The notes under the pieces were generated by a model, which was not told the origin of the DNA, did no database searches, and saw nothing but the letters and a program-made list of their open reading frames with translations. From assembly GCA_937922955.1 (NCBI GenBank), contig CALAKO010000224.1, positions 1 to 22,678 on the forward strand: 22,678 nucleotides of DNA, given 5' to 3'. Of the stretch, positions 15,336 to 22,678 are shown piece by piece (the first letter of the stretch is position 1; each line of letters begins with the position of its first letter). Origin of the DNA: an uncultured Peptococcaceae bacterium. GTDB taxonomy: Bacteria; Bacillota; Peptococcia; Peptococcales; Peptococcaceae. The position numbers were made by a program, and so were the translations under genes.

Positions 15336-16821
15336 CAATGGACCGAAGCGTCCGGTGTTAGTAGAAAAAAATCATTCAAAACCTAAAATAAAAGAACTGC
15401 GTTCATCGCAGCCCAAAAAACAGACCGTTGGTCAGCGGCAGCAAATGCAGATGTCTTCTCAACAGGCCATGTCGATGGCAAACCGACGTGGCCCTAGTTT
15501 GCAAGAAAGAGCAGAACAGCATCGTCGCGAAATGCAGCAGCAGGAAGTGCCTGTTCAACGGACTGTAAAACAACAGCCGATGAAAGAAGCGCATGTAAAA
15601 GATAAAAACGTCAATAAGAAACGTAAAAAACAACAAATAAAACAAAAGAAACCGAGTTTGCTGGATCAGTTTCTTGTTCGAGGCAATGCTGTAGCGGGTG
15701 CGCCGGACTATTTCATTATGGAAGTGGTGGCGGTGTTACTAGCCATTGGGCTTGTCATGGTTTTCTCAGCAAGTAGTTACCGATCTCTGCTAGAAAATGG
15801 CAATGCGTATAGCTATTTTATTAAACAAACCGCTTCGGCAGTCCTTGGGATTATAGCTGCGTTTATGATTATGTTATTGAAACCAGGGATTTTCCAGAAG
15901 CTCGCACCGGCGTGTTTGGTGTTTGTCTTTATATTGTTGCTGTTTACGCTGTTTGCTGGTGAAGAAAGTCTTGGGGCAACGCGTTGGGTTACCATCGCCG
16001 GGGTACGTTTTCAGCCGTCTGAAATGGCAAAGCCATTGATGGTTATTTGTACGGCTGACCTGGTAAAAAATGGACCGTACGATTTTATAAAAGAACGCAA
16101 TAGTATTGTGACTTTTTTGATGATCGTAGCTACTTTTGGTGTCATTGCGCTGGAAGACTTAGGATCGGCGCTGGCAATCTTTGGTGGTTGCTTTGCCATC
16201 TTTATCGTTGCTGGGCTTTCAAAACGAGGCATTTTTGGCGTCGTTTTAGCTGGTTTGGGCGTAGTTGCAGTATATTGTGCCATGGAGCCGTATCGCATTC
16301 AGCGTCTTTTTGGGTTTGTGAATCAAACCGATGCCGATGCAGCCAACGGTTCTGCTTATCAGTTGGTGCAGAGTTTATATGCTTTTGGATCAGGGCGACT
16401 CTTTGGTGTAGGCTTGGGAAACAGTGGGCAAAAGCTGCTGTATCTTCCTGGAATGCATACTGACTTTATCTATTCAGTTATTGGTGAGGAATTTGGTATT
16501 GTTGGTGCTCTGCTCGTATTGGGGTTGTTTATGGCGTTTGCCTGGCGTGGTTTTTGGATTGCAACACGCATTGATGATCCGTTTAAATCGTATCTGGCAT
16601 TTGGTGCGACAGCGATCATCACTGTGCAGGCTTTAATCAATATGGCGGTAGCCGTAGGGGTTTGTCCGGTTACAGGGATTACGCTGCCGTTGATCAGTTA
16701 TGGTGGGACATCACTGGTTATAACCTTGATGATTATAGGTGTTTTACTAAACATGTCTCGATATGCCGATAAAACAAAGAGAAAACGAACGCCAAAAAAT
16801 AGAACAAAGAACATTGAATAA
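15319..16821 (+). CDS. ftsW: FtsW-type SEDS peptidoglycan polymerase with a long N-terminal extension
   Basis: This SEDS-family glycosyltransferase polymerises lipid II at the septum together with the class B PBP. The membrane domain begins near residue 128 and has the expected run of about ten helices. Family sequence includes F-Q-P-S-E-M-A-K-P, Q-S-L-Y-A-F-G-S-G, G-V-G-L-G-N-S-G-Q-K, and L-P-G-M-H-T-D-F-I-Y-S, in which Asp382 is the putative catalytic acid. The final block I-S-Y-G-G-T-S-L is also typical. The oddity is residues 1-111: hydrophilic, with about 29 Lys/Arg against 8 Asp/Glu and about 20 Gln; most FtsW proteins have a short cytoplasmic N-terminus. ATG 15319 overlaps the end of murD; a GGTGAAGG stretch serves as Shine-Dalgarno. 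A later start within the tail is possible but no better site was found. RodA/SpoVE alternatives are less likely given the cluster position. Confidence 0.92.
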   Translation: MQKNNNNGPKRPVLVEKNHSKPKIKELRSSQPKKQTVGQRQQMQMSSQQAMSMANRRGPSLQERAEQHRREMQQQEVPVQRTVKQQPMKEAHVKDKNVNKKRKKQQIKQKKPSLLDQFLVRGNAVAGAPDYFIMEVVAVLLAIGLVMVFSASSYRSLLENGNAYSYFIKQTASAVLGIIAAFMIMLLKPGIFQKLAPACLVFVFILLLFTLFAGEESLGATRWVTIAGVRFQPSEMAKPLMVICTADLVKNGPYDFIKERNSIVTFLMIVATFGVIALEDLGSALAIFGGCFAIFIVAGLSKRGIFGVVLAGLGVVAVYCAMEPYRIQRLFGFVNQTDADAANGSAYQLVQSLYAFGSGRLFGVGLGNSGQKLLYLPGMHTDFIYSVIGEEFGIVGALLVLGLFMAFAWRGFWIATRIDDPFKSYLAFGATAIITVQALINMAVAVGVCPVTGITLPLISYGGTSLVITLMIIGVLLNMSRYADKTKRKRTPKNRTKNIE

Positions 16822-16851
16822 TATTAAAAATTATATATTGGGGGAAGACGT

Positions 16852-17961
16852 ATGAGAGTGATTGTTACCGGTGGTGGAACCGGTGGGCACATTTACCCAG
16901 CTTTGGCCATTGCGGAGCGTATTCTGGCGGATTTGCCAGATAGTGAAGTGCTCTATATTGGATGCGATAATGGCTTAGAGAATAATATTGTGCCAACAAC
17001 GTCCATTCCTTTTAAGACCATATCTGCGCAGGGGCTGCCACGAAAGCTGACCCCTGCTTTGGCACGTTCTCTGATGGTCAATTCAAAAGGTGTTGTAGAA
17101 GCACGAAAATATATTAAAGAATTTAGGCCAGATCTGGTCATCGGAACAGGCGGTTTTGTCTGCGGGCCGACGGTATTGATGGCATGCATGAACCGAGTGC
17201 CAACCATGATTCATGAACAAAACGCTTATCCCGGCATGACGAATCGTATGTTGGCGTCGCGCGTGAGTAAGGTCATGATTAACTATCCTGAGGCATCGCG
17301 CTTTTTTGTGAAGGCCAAGGAAACCGTGCTCACAGGATTGCCAGTACGCAATGATATTGGCAAACTGAGCAAGGAAGATGGCTGTGAAAAATTTTGCCTG
17401 GATCCGACCAAGAAAACCGTTCTTATTACAGGCGGAAGTCGTGGCGCTCGTACGATCAACCGGGTTTGTGCGCTGGCTTTAACAGGTATTTTGGCAAATC
17501 CTGATGTACAGGTGATATTTATTACTGGCAAAGTTGGCTATGTGGAAACAAGCCTTCTTATAAAAGACAGTGACAACAGCGTGTTGCGAAACGACCGCCT
17601 GCGGTTTTTGGAATATACCCACGATATGCCTTATGCGTTAGCGGCAGCAGATGTGGTTATTGGCCGTGCAGGAGCAACGTTCCTGGCAGAAATCGCTATG
17701 TGTGGTTTGCCAGGAATATTAGTGCCGTATCCTTATGCCAGTGACAATCATCAGCAATACAATGCTCAAGCAGTTGTTGACGCTGGAGCGGGAGAGATGA
17801 TTTTAGATAATGAGCTGACGGTTCCAAAGCTGACCGCAGCTTTAAATCGTTTCCTGAACGAAGATGAGTATTATCAAGCAAAAAAAGATGCCATGTTTGA
17901 ATTGGCGAAACCTTCAGCGATGGATGACATTATGATGCTGGTTAGAAGTTTTATGAAGTAG
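16852..17961 (+). CDS. murG: Undecaprenyldiphospho-muramoylpentapeptide beta-N-acetylglucosaminyltransferase
   Basis: MurG is a peripheral GT-B glycosyltransferase that adds GlcNAc from UDP-GlcNAc to lipid I, giving lipid II. The 369-residue sequence has the Gly-rich loop G-G-G-T-G-G-H (7-13), H-E-Q-N-A-Y-P-G (121-128), the second Gly-rich loop G-G-S-R-G-A (194-199), the donor-binding G-R-A-G-A-T-F-L-A-E (271-280) and S-D-N-H-Q-Q-Y-N-A (297-305). Both Rossmann halves are complete. A GGGGGAAG Shine-Dalgarno precedes the ATG. The gap from ftsW is 30 bases and the gap to murC is 22 bases, consistent with one operon. The gene stops with TAG. Confidence 0.97.
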   Translation: MRVIVTGGGTGGHIYPALAIAERILADLPDSEVLYIGCDNGLENNIVPTTSIPFKTISAQGLPRKLTPALARSLMVNSKGVVEARKYIKEFRPDLVIGTGGFVCGPTVLMACMNRVPTMIHEQNAYPGMTNRMLASRVSKVMINYPEASRFFVKAKETVLTGLPVRNDIGKLSKEDGCEKFCLDPTKKTVLITGGSRGARTINRVCALALTGILANPDVQVIFITGKVGYVETSLLIKDSDNSVLRNDRLRFLEYTHDMPYALAAADVVIGRAGATFLAEIAMCGLPGILVPYPYASDNHQQYNAQAVVDAGAGEMILDNELTVPKLTAALNRFLNEDEYYQAKKDAMFELAKPSAMDDIMMLVRSFMK

Positions 17962-17983
17962 TGAAGGATTGAGGTGGCAGAAA

Positions 17984-19366
17984 ATGAACCTAGAACAGAC
18001 GTTTAATCATGTTCATTTTATTGGAATTGGTGGTATCGGCATGAGTGCTGTAGCTGAGGTAATGCTTGAACGTGGATACACCATCAGTGGGTCGGATTTG
18101 AACGAATCCGATCAAGTGCAAATGTTACGTGGCCGTGGGGCGACAATTTATGTGCCACAACGCGCTGAAAATATTACGGATGATATTGACCTTGTCGTTC
18201 GTTCGACGGCTATTCAGGAAAACAATGTTGAGTATAAGGCAGCATTGGAAAAGGGAATCCCAGTGGTCCATCGTTCAGAGATGCTAGGCTACTTAATGCA
18301 GTCTCAAAAGGCCATTTGTGTGGCGGGCTCTCACGGAAAAACCACCACATCTTCGATGATTGCTTTGTGTCTGGAAAAAAATGGTTTGGATCCGACGATT
18401 GTCGTTGGTGGCGTCATTAGTGATATTGGCAGCAATGCAAAAAATGGAAAAGGCGAATGGTTTGTTGCCGAAGCCGATGAAAGCGATGGTAGTTTTATCA
18501 ATTTATTGCCATGGTATGCGGTGATCACCAACATTGAAGAAGATCATCTCGACCATTATAAAGATATTGTAGAAATTCGTGAGTCTTTCAAGCAGTTCCT
18601 GAACAAGACCAATCCTGAGGGACGTTGCCTGCTGTGTGCGGATAATGATGAATCCTTTGGCATTGCTTCACAAAGTCCGGTGCCAATGAAAACCTATGGT
18701 TTTCATGAACGTTCACAATACCGCATCAAGAATCACAGTCAGGTGGGCATGAAAAACGAAGCGGATATTTATAATGGCGATCGCTTCCTGGGGCATTTGG
18801 TGCTGCAAGTGCCTGGCAAACACAATATTTCCAATGCAACGGCAGCGGTTGTTGCATGCATGGATGTTGGCTTGACTTTTGAGGAAGTTGCCAGTGTTCT
18901 GAAAGATTACAAAGGTACACGCCGCCGTTTCCAGCATCAAGGCACCGTCAATGATATTTCTGTTTATGATGACTATGCTCATCATCCAACGGAAATTGCA
19001 GCAACATTGGATGCTGCACGGGCGATGCATGAAACAGGAAGAATTGTCGCCATCTTCCAGCCACATCGCTATTCTCGTACGCAGTTTTTGGCGACGAGCT
19101 TTGCTGAAGCGCTGTCACAGGCTGATGAAGTGATGCTCTTAGATGTATTCCCTGCTGGTGAAGCGCCAATCGAAGGGGTCTCCAGTCAGCTGATTGTGGA
19201 TCAGATTGATCCAGACAAGCATGCGCAGGTTGTTAACGATGAATACCTGACCAGTGGTTTTATTTCCACCTTACAGCCTGGAGATTTGGTGCTTGTGCTG
19301 GGAGCAGGGTCGATCTGGAAGCAGGCGCCGCTTATTGTAAAAGCGTTGGAAGAACGTCATGAGTAA
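17984..19366 (+). CDS. murC: UDP-N-acetylmuramate--L-alanine ligase
   Basis: MurC is the first Mur ligase, joining L-alanine to UDP-MurNAc with ATP in the cytoplasm. The 460-residue protein begins with the UDP-binding H-F-I-G-I-G-G-I-G-M-S (11-21). The ATP loop is G-S-H-G-K-T-T-T-S-S (115-124, Lys119), and the family block Y-D-D-Y-A-H-H-P-T-E-I lies in the C-terminal third, followed by Q-P-H-R-Y-S-R-T. The frame is open from a TTG at 17969, but GAGGTGG at 17971-17977 sits six bases before the ATG at 17984, which I take as the start. murB, often found directly after murC, is absent; ftsQ follows after 39 bases. Confidence 0.97.
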   Translation: MNLEQTFNHVHFIGIGGIGMSAVAEVMLERGYTISGSDLNESDQVQMLRGRGATIYVPQRAENITDDIDLVVRSTAIQENNVEYKAALEKGIPVVHRSEMLGYLMQSQKAICVAGSHGKTTTSSMIALCLEKNGLDPTIVVGGVISDIGSNAKNGKGEWFVAEADESDGSFINLLPWYAVITNIEEDHLDHYKDIVEIRESFKQFLNKTNPEGRCLLCADNDESFGIASQSPVPMKTYGFHERSQYRIKNHSQVGMKNEADIYNGDRFLGHLVLQVPGKHNISNATAAVVACMDVGLTFEEVASVLKDYKGTRRRFQHQGTVNDISVYDDYAHHPTEIAATLDAARAMHETGRIVAIFQPHRYSRTQFLATSFAEALSQADEVMLLDVFPAGEAPIEGVSSQLIVDQIDPDKHAQVVNDEYLTSGFISTLQPGDLVLVLGAGSIWKQAPLIVKALEERHE

Positions 19367-19405
19367 AGCGTGTGTCCGATCATTAACAGAGAAGGTTGAT
19401 GTCGA

Positions 19406-20863
19406 TTGAAACTATTTAGAGATAAAAACAGAGGTCCAAAGATAAAGAGCGAAGACGTTGTCATTCCTGAAGAATATCTCGAATACGAACGTGAGGCAGA
19501 AGCACGAAAACGCCGTGAGGCGGATACTAAGGAAGAACGTCTCCAATCTTCGCCAGCAGAAACAGAAAGCAATGAAGCGGATGACCCGTTTGCAGCGCGT
19601 GTTGAGCAGTTGTTGAACACGAGCAAAAAGACGCTCCAGGAGCGTGCCGCTGAAAAAGAAAAACCAGCCCCGGATGTCACGGTTGGCGAAGTGGTTGAAA
19701 CGCTGGAGGACATGCTGCCAGATGCGGAGCCAGTCGCTAAAGCGGACGAGGAACCGATGAGTCTTGAAGAGGCACTGCGCATCGAAAAAGAACGTTCGAG
19801 CCGATCGGCGAAAAAAGCACGTCGTCAGTCCGTGAAAAAAGACCGTTCGCAGAGTGGGGATAAAGCAGCTGCAGAAAAGAAGGCCGACGATTTGCCATTA
19901 GGCTTTAAAGTGGTGCTTGTTTGCATCGTATTAATTGTGGCAACGGTGGTGGTACTTCTGGGGCCGCTTATGAAAATTGATGCTGTTCAGGTGAATGATC
20001 TTGATAATATGACGGCCGCTCAGGTAGAAGAAATTGCTGGAAATCCAGTTGGTCAAAATTTGTTCTTTTATCGTACCAGCAAGGCAGAGGAAGAGCTGCG
20101 TTACTATCCATATGTGCAGGATGTGACCATCACTCGTCATTTTCCACACTGGATTGAAATCAATATTACAGAGCGCGAACCGGCAGGTATTTTGCTCAAT
20201 AATGGCAGTTACCTGCAGTTCAGCAAAGACGGTGTGCTTCTGGACAATGCAAAATCGTTGACGAACCACAGCCTGCCGCTGATTACTGGATTTTCGATGG
20301 ATGAAGTGCCATCGCCGGGAGAAACCTTCAAGGACAATGAACGTTTTTCAGATATCCTCAAGATCGTGAATGCCTGCCCGGATGAGCTGCTATCAATGAT
20401 TCAAGAAATCAATATCAAGGATCGCAACAACATTTTAGCGTACACCAGCCAAGGGATTGAAGTTCGAATTGGCAATGTGGACAACATTGAAGCACGCATG
20501 GCCATTCTTAATGACATCATGAACCAGGTCATTCTCAGCAACATCATTGAGGACCCAATCGAGGCCATCGATATTCGTTATGAAAAATCGCCGGTGGTGG
20601 TGCTGGAAGGGTACGACAACATTGATGTCACTGAATACCTGGATGAAGATAGCGACAATGCAACGGATAGCAGTGATGCGTCTACTGACAAAGATTCGAC
20701 AGATACGACCAGTGACAGCAATACCGATGACACTCAGACCACCGGTACTGAAACCACTGGCCAATCCTCAGGAAACACTACTGGCAACGAAAATACGTCC
20801 AATCAAACGACTCAAACGACGAATGAATCAAACAGCAATACAGGAACTGGCACCACAGAATAA
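19406..20863 (+). CDS. ftsQ: FtsQ/DivIB cell division protein with long low-complexity ends
   Basis: A bitopic divisome protein of 485 residues. Order: a cytoplasmic region (1-165) that is mainly acidic from 11 to 130 (about 35 Asp/Glu against 19 Lys/Arg) and basic from 131 to 160; one membrane helix (about 167-189); a POTRA domain (about 190-258) starting K-I-D-A-V-Q-V and ending I-N-I-T-E-R-E-P; the FtsQ/DivIB beta domain (about 260-405); and an extracytoplasmic tail (about 412-485) almost entirely Asp, Ser, Thr, Asn, Gln and Gly. FtsQ/DivIB scaffolds FtsL and DivIC and helps gate septal synthesis. The start is TTG with AGAAGGT upstream; the nearest upstream ATG (19399) is out of frame and stops after six codons. 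The long cytoplasmic part is DivIB-like; the C-terminal tail is exceptional in length and composition. Confidence 0.9.
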   Translation: MKLFRDKNRGPKIKSEDVVIPEEYLEYEREAEARKRREADTKEERLQSSPAETESNEADDPFAARVEQLLNTSKKTLQERAAEKEKPAPDVTVGEVVETLEDMLPDAEPVAKADEEPMSLEEALRIEKERSSRSAKKARRQSVKKDRSQSGDKAAAEKKADDLPLGFKVVLVCIVLIVATVVVLLGPLMKIDAVQVNDLDNMTAAQVEEIAGNPVGQNLFFYRTSKAEEELRYYPYVQDVTITRHFPHWIEINITEREPAGILLNNGSYLQFSKDGVLLDNAKSLTNHSLPLITGFSMDEVPSPGETFKDNERFSDILKIVNACPDELLSMIQEINIKDRNNILAYTSQGIEVRIGNVDNIEARMAILNDIMNQVILSNIIEDPIEAIDIRYEKSPVVVLEGYDNIDVTEYLDEDSDNATDSSDASTDKDSTDTTSDSNTDDTQTTGTETTGQSSGNTTGNENTSNQTTQTTNESNSNTGTGTTE

Positions 20864-20913
20864 GTAGAAAATGCTACAATTCTGGAAAGAACGCCATAAT
20901 TAGAGAAAAATAT

Positions 20914-20942
20914 TTGCAAGAGTTTGCAATATAGGTTATTAT
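20914..20942 (+). promoter_or_regulatory. Probable promoter of ftsZ with duplicated TTGCAA element
   Basis: TTGCAA (20914-20919) and TATTAT (20937-20942) are separated by 17 bases and match a SigA promoter at four and five of six positions. A second TTGCAA (20924-20929) lies exactly 10 bases downstream of the first and could pair, at 15-base spacing, with TACAAT at 20945-20950. Each TTGCAA is its own reverse complement, so the pair also forms an inverted repeat across GAGT. The gap between ftsQ and ftsZ (20864-20982) contains no terminator, so ftsZ may be read both from here and from upstream. Confidence 0.6.
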
Positions 20943-20982
20943 TATACAATAAGGCTAGAAATTTTGTGTGGAGGGATCGTGG

Positions 20983-22080
20983 ATGTTCCAACTCGATGAT
21001 AAGAATAATAACGTCGCTGTGATCAAAGTAATCGGCGTGGGCGGCGGCGGCGGAAACGCTGTAGAGCGCATGATTGCAACCAATGTAGACAACGTAGAAT
21101 TTATCGTAGCAAACACCGATGCTCAGGTTTTGGCTCAGTCCAATGCGGATACCAAGATTCAGATTGGTGTCAAACTGACTCGCGGCCTGGGTGCAGGCGG
21201 CAATCCTGAAATCGGTCAGAAAGCTGCTGAAGAAAGTCGTGAAGAGCTGGCTGCAGCCCTGGAAGGCGCTGACCTTGTATTCGTAACGGCTGGTATGGGT
21301 GGCGGCACTGGTACCGGTGCAGCAGCTGTTGTAGCAGAAATTGCTAAAAGCCAAGGCGCACTGACCATTGGCGTTGTGACCAAGCCATTCAAATTTGAAG
21401 GGCGTAAGCGCATGAAGAATGCTCTCGAAGGTATTGAAGAACTGATTGATAAGGTCGACAGTCTTGTTACCATTCCAAACGATCGTTTGTTGGAAATTGC
21501 CAGCAAGGAAATGACCATGAAGGAAGCCTTCGAATATGCTGACGATATTCTCCGTCAAGGGGTACAGGGTATTGCTGATACCATCACCAAGAATGCAATG
21601 ATCAACCTCGACTTTGCGGACGTTCGTTCCACCATGCAGAATACTGGTACTGCACTTATGGGAGTTGGTGTTGGTAAAGGTGAAGACCGCGCTGTGGCTG
21701 CAGCTAAGGCAGCAATTTCTTCCCCATTGCTGGAAACCAGCATCGAAGGGGCAAGTGCGTTGTTGATCAACATTTCCGGTCAGAACCCAACCCTGATGGA
21801 AACCCAGGAAGCAGTAGACTTCATCAACGATGCTACTGGCGGCGAACCAGATGTCATCTTTGGTGTTATTGACGACCCAGGTGCAAAAGACGATATTAAA
21901 GTCACCGTTATCGCTACTGGTTTTGCACGCCAGCCAGAAGAACCTGTTTATCGTCCAGCTGCTCCAAGCAAGAATACCAGCTCTAGTCGCAGCACTGGCA
22001 GCGCTCGTACTCAGCAGCGTCACAGTGGCGGTTACGACGATGTACGCATTCCGGATTTCCTGAAAAACAGAAATCGCTAA
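20983..22080 (+). CDS. ftsZ: Cell division protein FtsZ
   Basis: FtsZ is the tubulin-like GTPase that forms the cytokinetic ring. The 365-residue sequence has the N-terminal G-V-G-G-G-G-G-N-A-V (18-27), the tubulin signature G-G-G-T-G-T-G (106-112), and the T7 catalytic loop N-L-D-F-A-D (208-213). The core ends near 316, followed by a short Ser/Arg-rich linker (about 320-350) and the conserved C-terminal peptide D-D-V-R-I-P-D-F-L-K-N-R (352-363), which binds membrane tethers such as FtsA, SepF or ZapD-like partners. The frame is open from a GTG at 20968, but GGAGGGA at 20970-20976 places the start at the ATG at 20983. ftsA is missing upstream, so the tether must be encoded elsewhere. A strong terminator follows. 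Confidence 0.98.
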   Translation: MFQLDDKNNNVAVIKVIGVGGGGGNAVERMIATNVDNVEFIVANTDAQVLAQSNADTKIQIGVKLTRGLGAGGNPEIGQKAAEESREELAAALEGADLVFVTAGMGGGTGTGAAAVVAEIAKSQGALTIGVVTKPFKFEGRKRMKNALEGIEELIDKVDSLVTIPNDRLLEIASKEMTMKEAFEYADDILRQGVQGIADTITKNAMINLDFADVRSTMQNTGTALMGVGVGKGEDRAVAAAKAAISSPLLETSIEGASALLINISGQNPTLMETQEAVDFINDATGGEPDVIFGVIDDPGAKDDIKVTVIATGFARQPEEPVYRPAAPSKNTSSSRSTGSARTQQRHSGGYDDVRIPDFLKNRNR

Positions 22081-22092
22081 GAATGTTCATTC

Positions 22093-22124
22093 CATCCCGG
22101 ATCGTGATGATCCGGGATGTTTTT
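22093..22124 (+). terminator. Intrinsic terminator after ftsZ
   Basis: An 11-bp perfect stem (22093-22103 with 22109-22119) with a GTGAT loop is followed by five T residues (22120-22124). It marks the 3' end of the dcw cluster. Confidence 0.96.
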
Positions 22125-22190
22125 GTATGAGCGGTAAAGTTTCCGCAAGCTCACTGCATCGATGATCAGTCAAGAAAGGAAAATCTTATC

Positions 22191-22490
22191 ATGCATTTTA
22201 ATCTTAAAGGAATCATTCTGGGCGCTCTGTCTTTTCTCATCATTGGCGTGTGGCACCCAATCGTTATTAAAGGAGAATATCACTTCGGTCGTAAGGTGTG
22301 CATGCCAGCCTTTGCAGCTATTGGCGTTGCGTGTGTGGCGCTGTCGCTGCGTGTCAAAAACACCATTCTTAATGCGGCCATTGCATTATTTGGCTTCTCT
22401 GCTTTATGGGGCATTAATGAAGTGGCCGAACAAGAACAGCGCGTGGAACGTGGCTGGTTCCCTGCGAATCCAAAGCGTCAAGGAAAATAA
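22191..22490 (+). CDS. DUF4491-like small membrane protein
   Basis: A 99-residue hydrophobic protein that I recognise as DUF4491-like; its function is unknown. Visible features are an N-terminal helix with L-I-I-G-V-W-H-P-I-V-I-K-G-E-Y (about residues 15-29), two further hydrophobic helices (about 38-54 and 60-76), and a conserved-looking basic C-terminus E-Q-R-V-E-R-G-W-F-P-A-N-P-K-R (82-96). Three membrane helices are likely. GAAAGGAAA about ten bases upstream supports the ATG at 22191. A second frame overlapping this region (from 22162) is a shadow. The gene is separated from ftsZ by a terminator and followed by its own terminator, so it is a single-gene unit. No clear promoter was found in 22125-22190. 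Confidence 0.85.
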   Translation: MHFNLKGIILGALSFLIIGVWHPIVIKGEYHFGRKVCMPAFAAIGVACVALSLRVKNTILNAAIALFGFSALWGINEVAEQEQRVERGWFPANPKRQGK

Positions 22491-22496
22491 ATAATC

Positions 22497-22530
22497 AAAG
22501 GATCTGTGCACGTTCGCCAGATCCTTTTTT
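22497..22530 (+). terminator. Intrinsic terminator after the DUF4491-like gene
   Basis: The stem AAAGGATCTG (22497-22506) pairs with CAGATCCTTT (22518-22527). The 11-base loop may fold further by a GC/GC pair. The tract 22525-22530 is six T residues, some of which take part in the stem base. Confidence 0.93.
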
Positions 22531-22574
22531 AGTTCCAGAAGTGGTGCCTACAAATAGTGACAATCCGTGTGTAT

Positions 22575-22604
22575 TAGACAAATGTTTTTTGTGTATGGTA
22601 TAAT
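22575..22604 (+). promoter_or_regulatory. Strong SigA-type promoter with extended -10, reading off the window
   Basis: TAGACA (22575-22580, five of six matches to TTGACA) is followed after 18 bases by a perfect TATAAT (22599-22604), which is preceded by TGG, an extended -10. Transcription should begin near 22611. The remaining 68 bases are A-rich and contain AAGAAGGTGAG (about 22645-22655), possibly a Shine-Dalgarno or a GTG start, but no coding region can be established before the window ends. Confidence 0.8.
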
Positions 22605-22678
22605 AAATAAAATACAAATCATTAAAAGTCCAATGGTATGAAGTCAAGAAGGTGAGAGAAGAAAAAATAAGTTGTTTT

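Noticed and set aside
20865..20875. GTAG/CTAC repeat after ftsQ as a terminator
   Set aside because: A 4-bp stem with no T-tract cannot be supported as a terminator.
20812..22023. A 403-codon open frame on the minus strand opposite ftsZ
   Set aside because: It lies wholly across ftsZ and the end of ftsQ. Its protein is an odd Cys/His/Phe/Ser-rich mix with no recognisable motif, and the opposite strand encodes unmistakable FtsZ. It is a codon-bias shadow.

Overview
This window (about 22.7 kb, mid-range GC, every gene on the + strand) looks like core chromosome of a Bacillota (Firmicute). The evidence is strong purine-rich Shine-Dalgarno sites, TTG/GTG starts, a dcw cluster headed by mraZ, a PASTA-containing class B PBP, and a DivIB-like FtsQ. 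I cannot fix the class; Clostridia-like or Erysipelotrichia-like lineages both fit. There is no tRNA, rRNA, CRISPR array, insertion sequence or prophage signal.

Region 1 (1-6113) is a housekeeping stretch. It holds the 3' end of prfA (release factor 1) and prmC (its glutamine methyltransferase), followed by a 14-TM type MFS transporter; the three are joined by ATGA stop/start overlaps. A likely promoter then precedes a Gph/PpaX-type HAD phosphatase. Next come a radical SAM enzyme with an extra N-terminal cysteine cluster, an EcsC-family protein and a D-2-hydroxyacid dehydrogenase, the last three tightly coupled. A perfect 11-bp GAAA-loop terminator closes the region.

Region 2 (6114-22124) is the division and cell-wall (dcw) cluster: an array of MraZ-box-like repeats, mraZ, rsmH, ftsL-like, ftsI-type PBP, murF, a P1-family (DmpA/NylC-like) self-cleaving peptidase, mraY, murD, ftsW, murG, murC, ftsQ/divIB, ftsZ, then a strong terminator. 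The mur genes make and ligate the UDP-MurNAc-pentapeptide, MraY and MurG build lipid I and lipid II, FtsW and the PBP polymerise and crosslink it at the septum, FtsL and FtsQ regulate them, and FtsZ supplies the ring. murE, murB and ftsA, often present in such clusters, are absent here. ftsZ has its own probable promoter.

Region 3 (22125-22678) carries a small DUF4491-like membrane protein with its own terminator, then a very good SigA-type promoter whose transcript runs off the window.

I see no wholly new defence or mobile system. The most unusual points are the P1 peptidase embedded between murF and mraY, the long basic Gln-rich cytoplasmic tail on FtsW beside the long, mostly acidic cytoplasmic tail on FtsQ, the low-complexity extracytoplasmic tails on FtsQ and the PBP, the MraZ-box array, and TTG starts on both ftsI and ftsQ.
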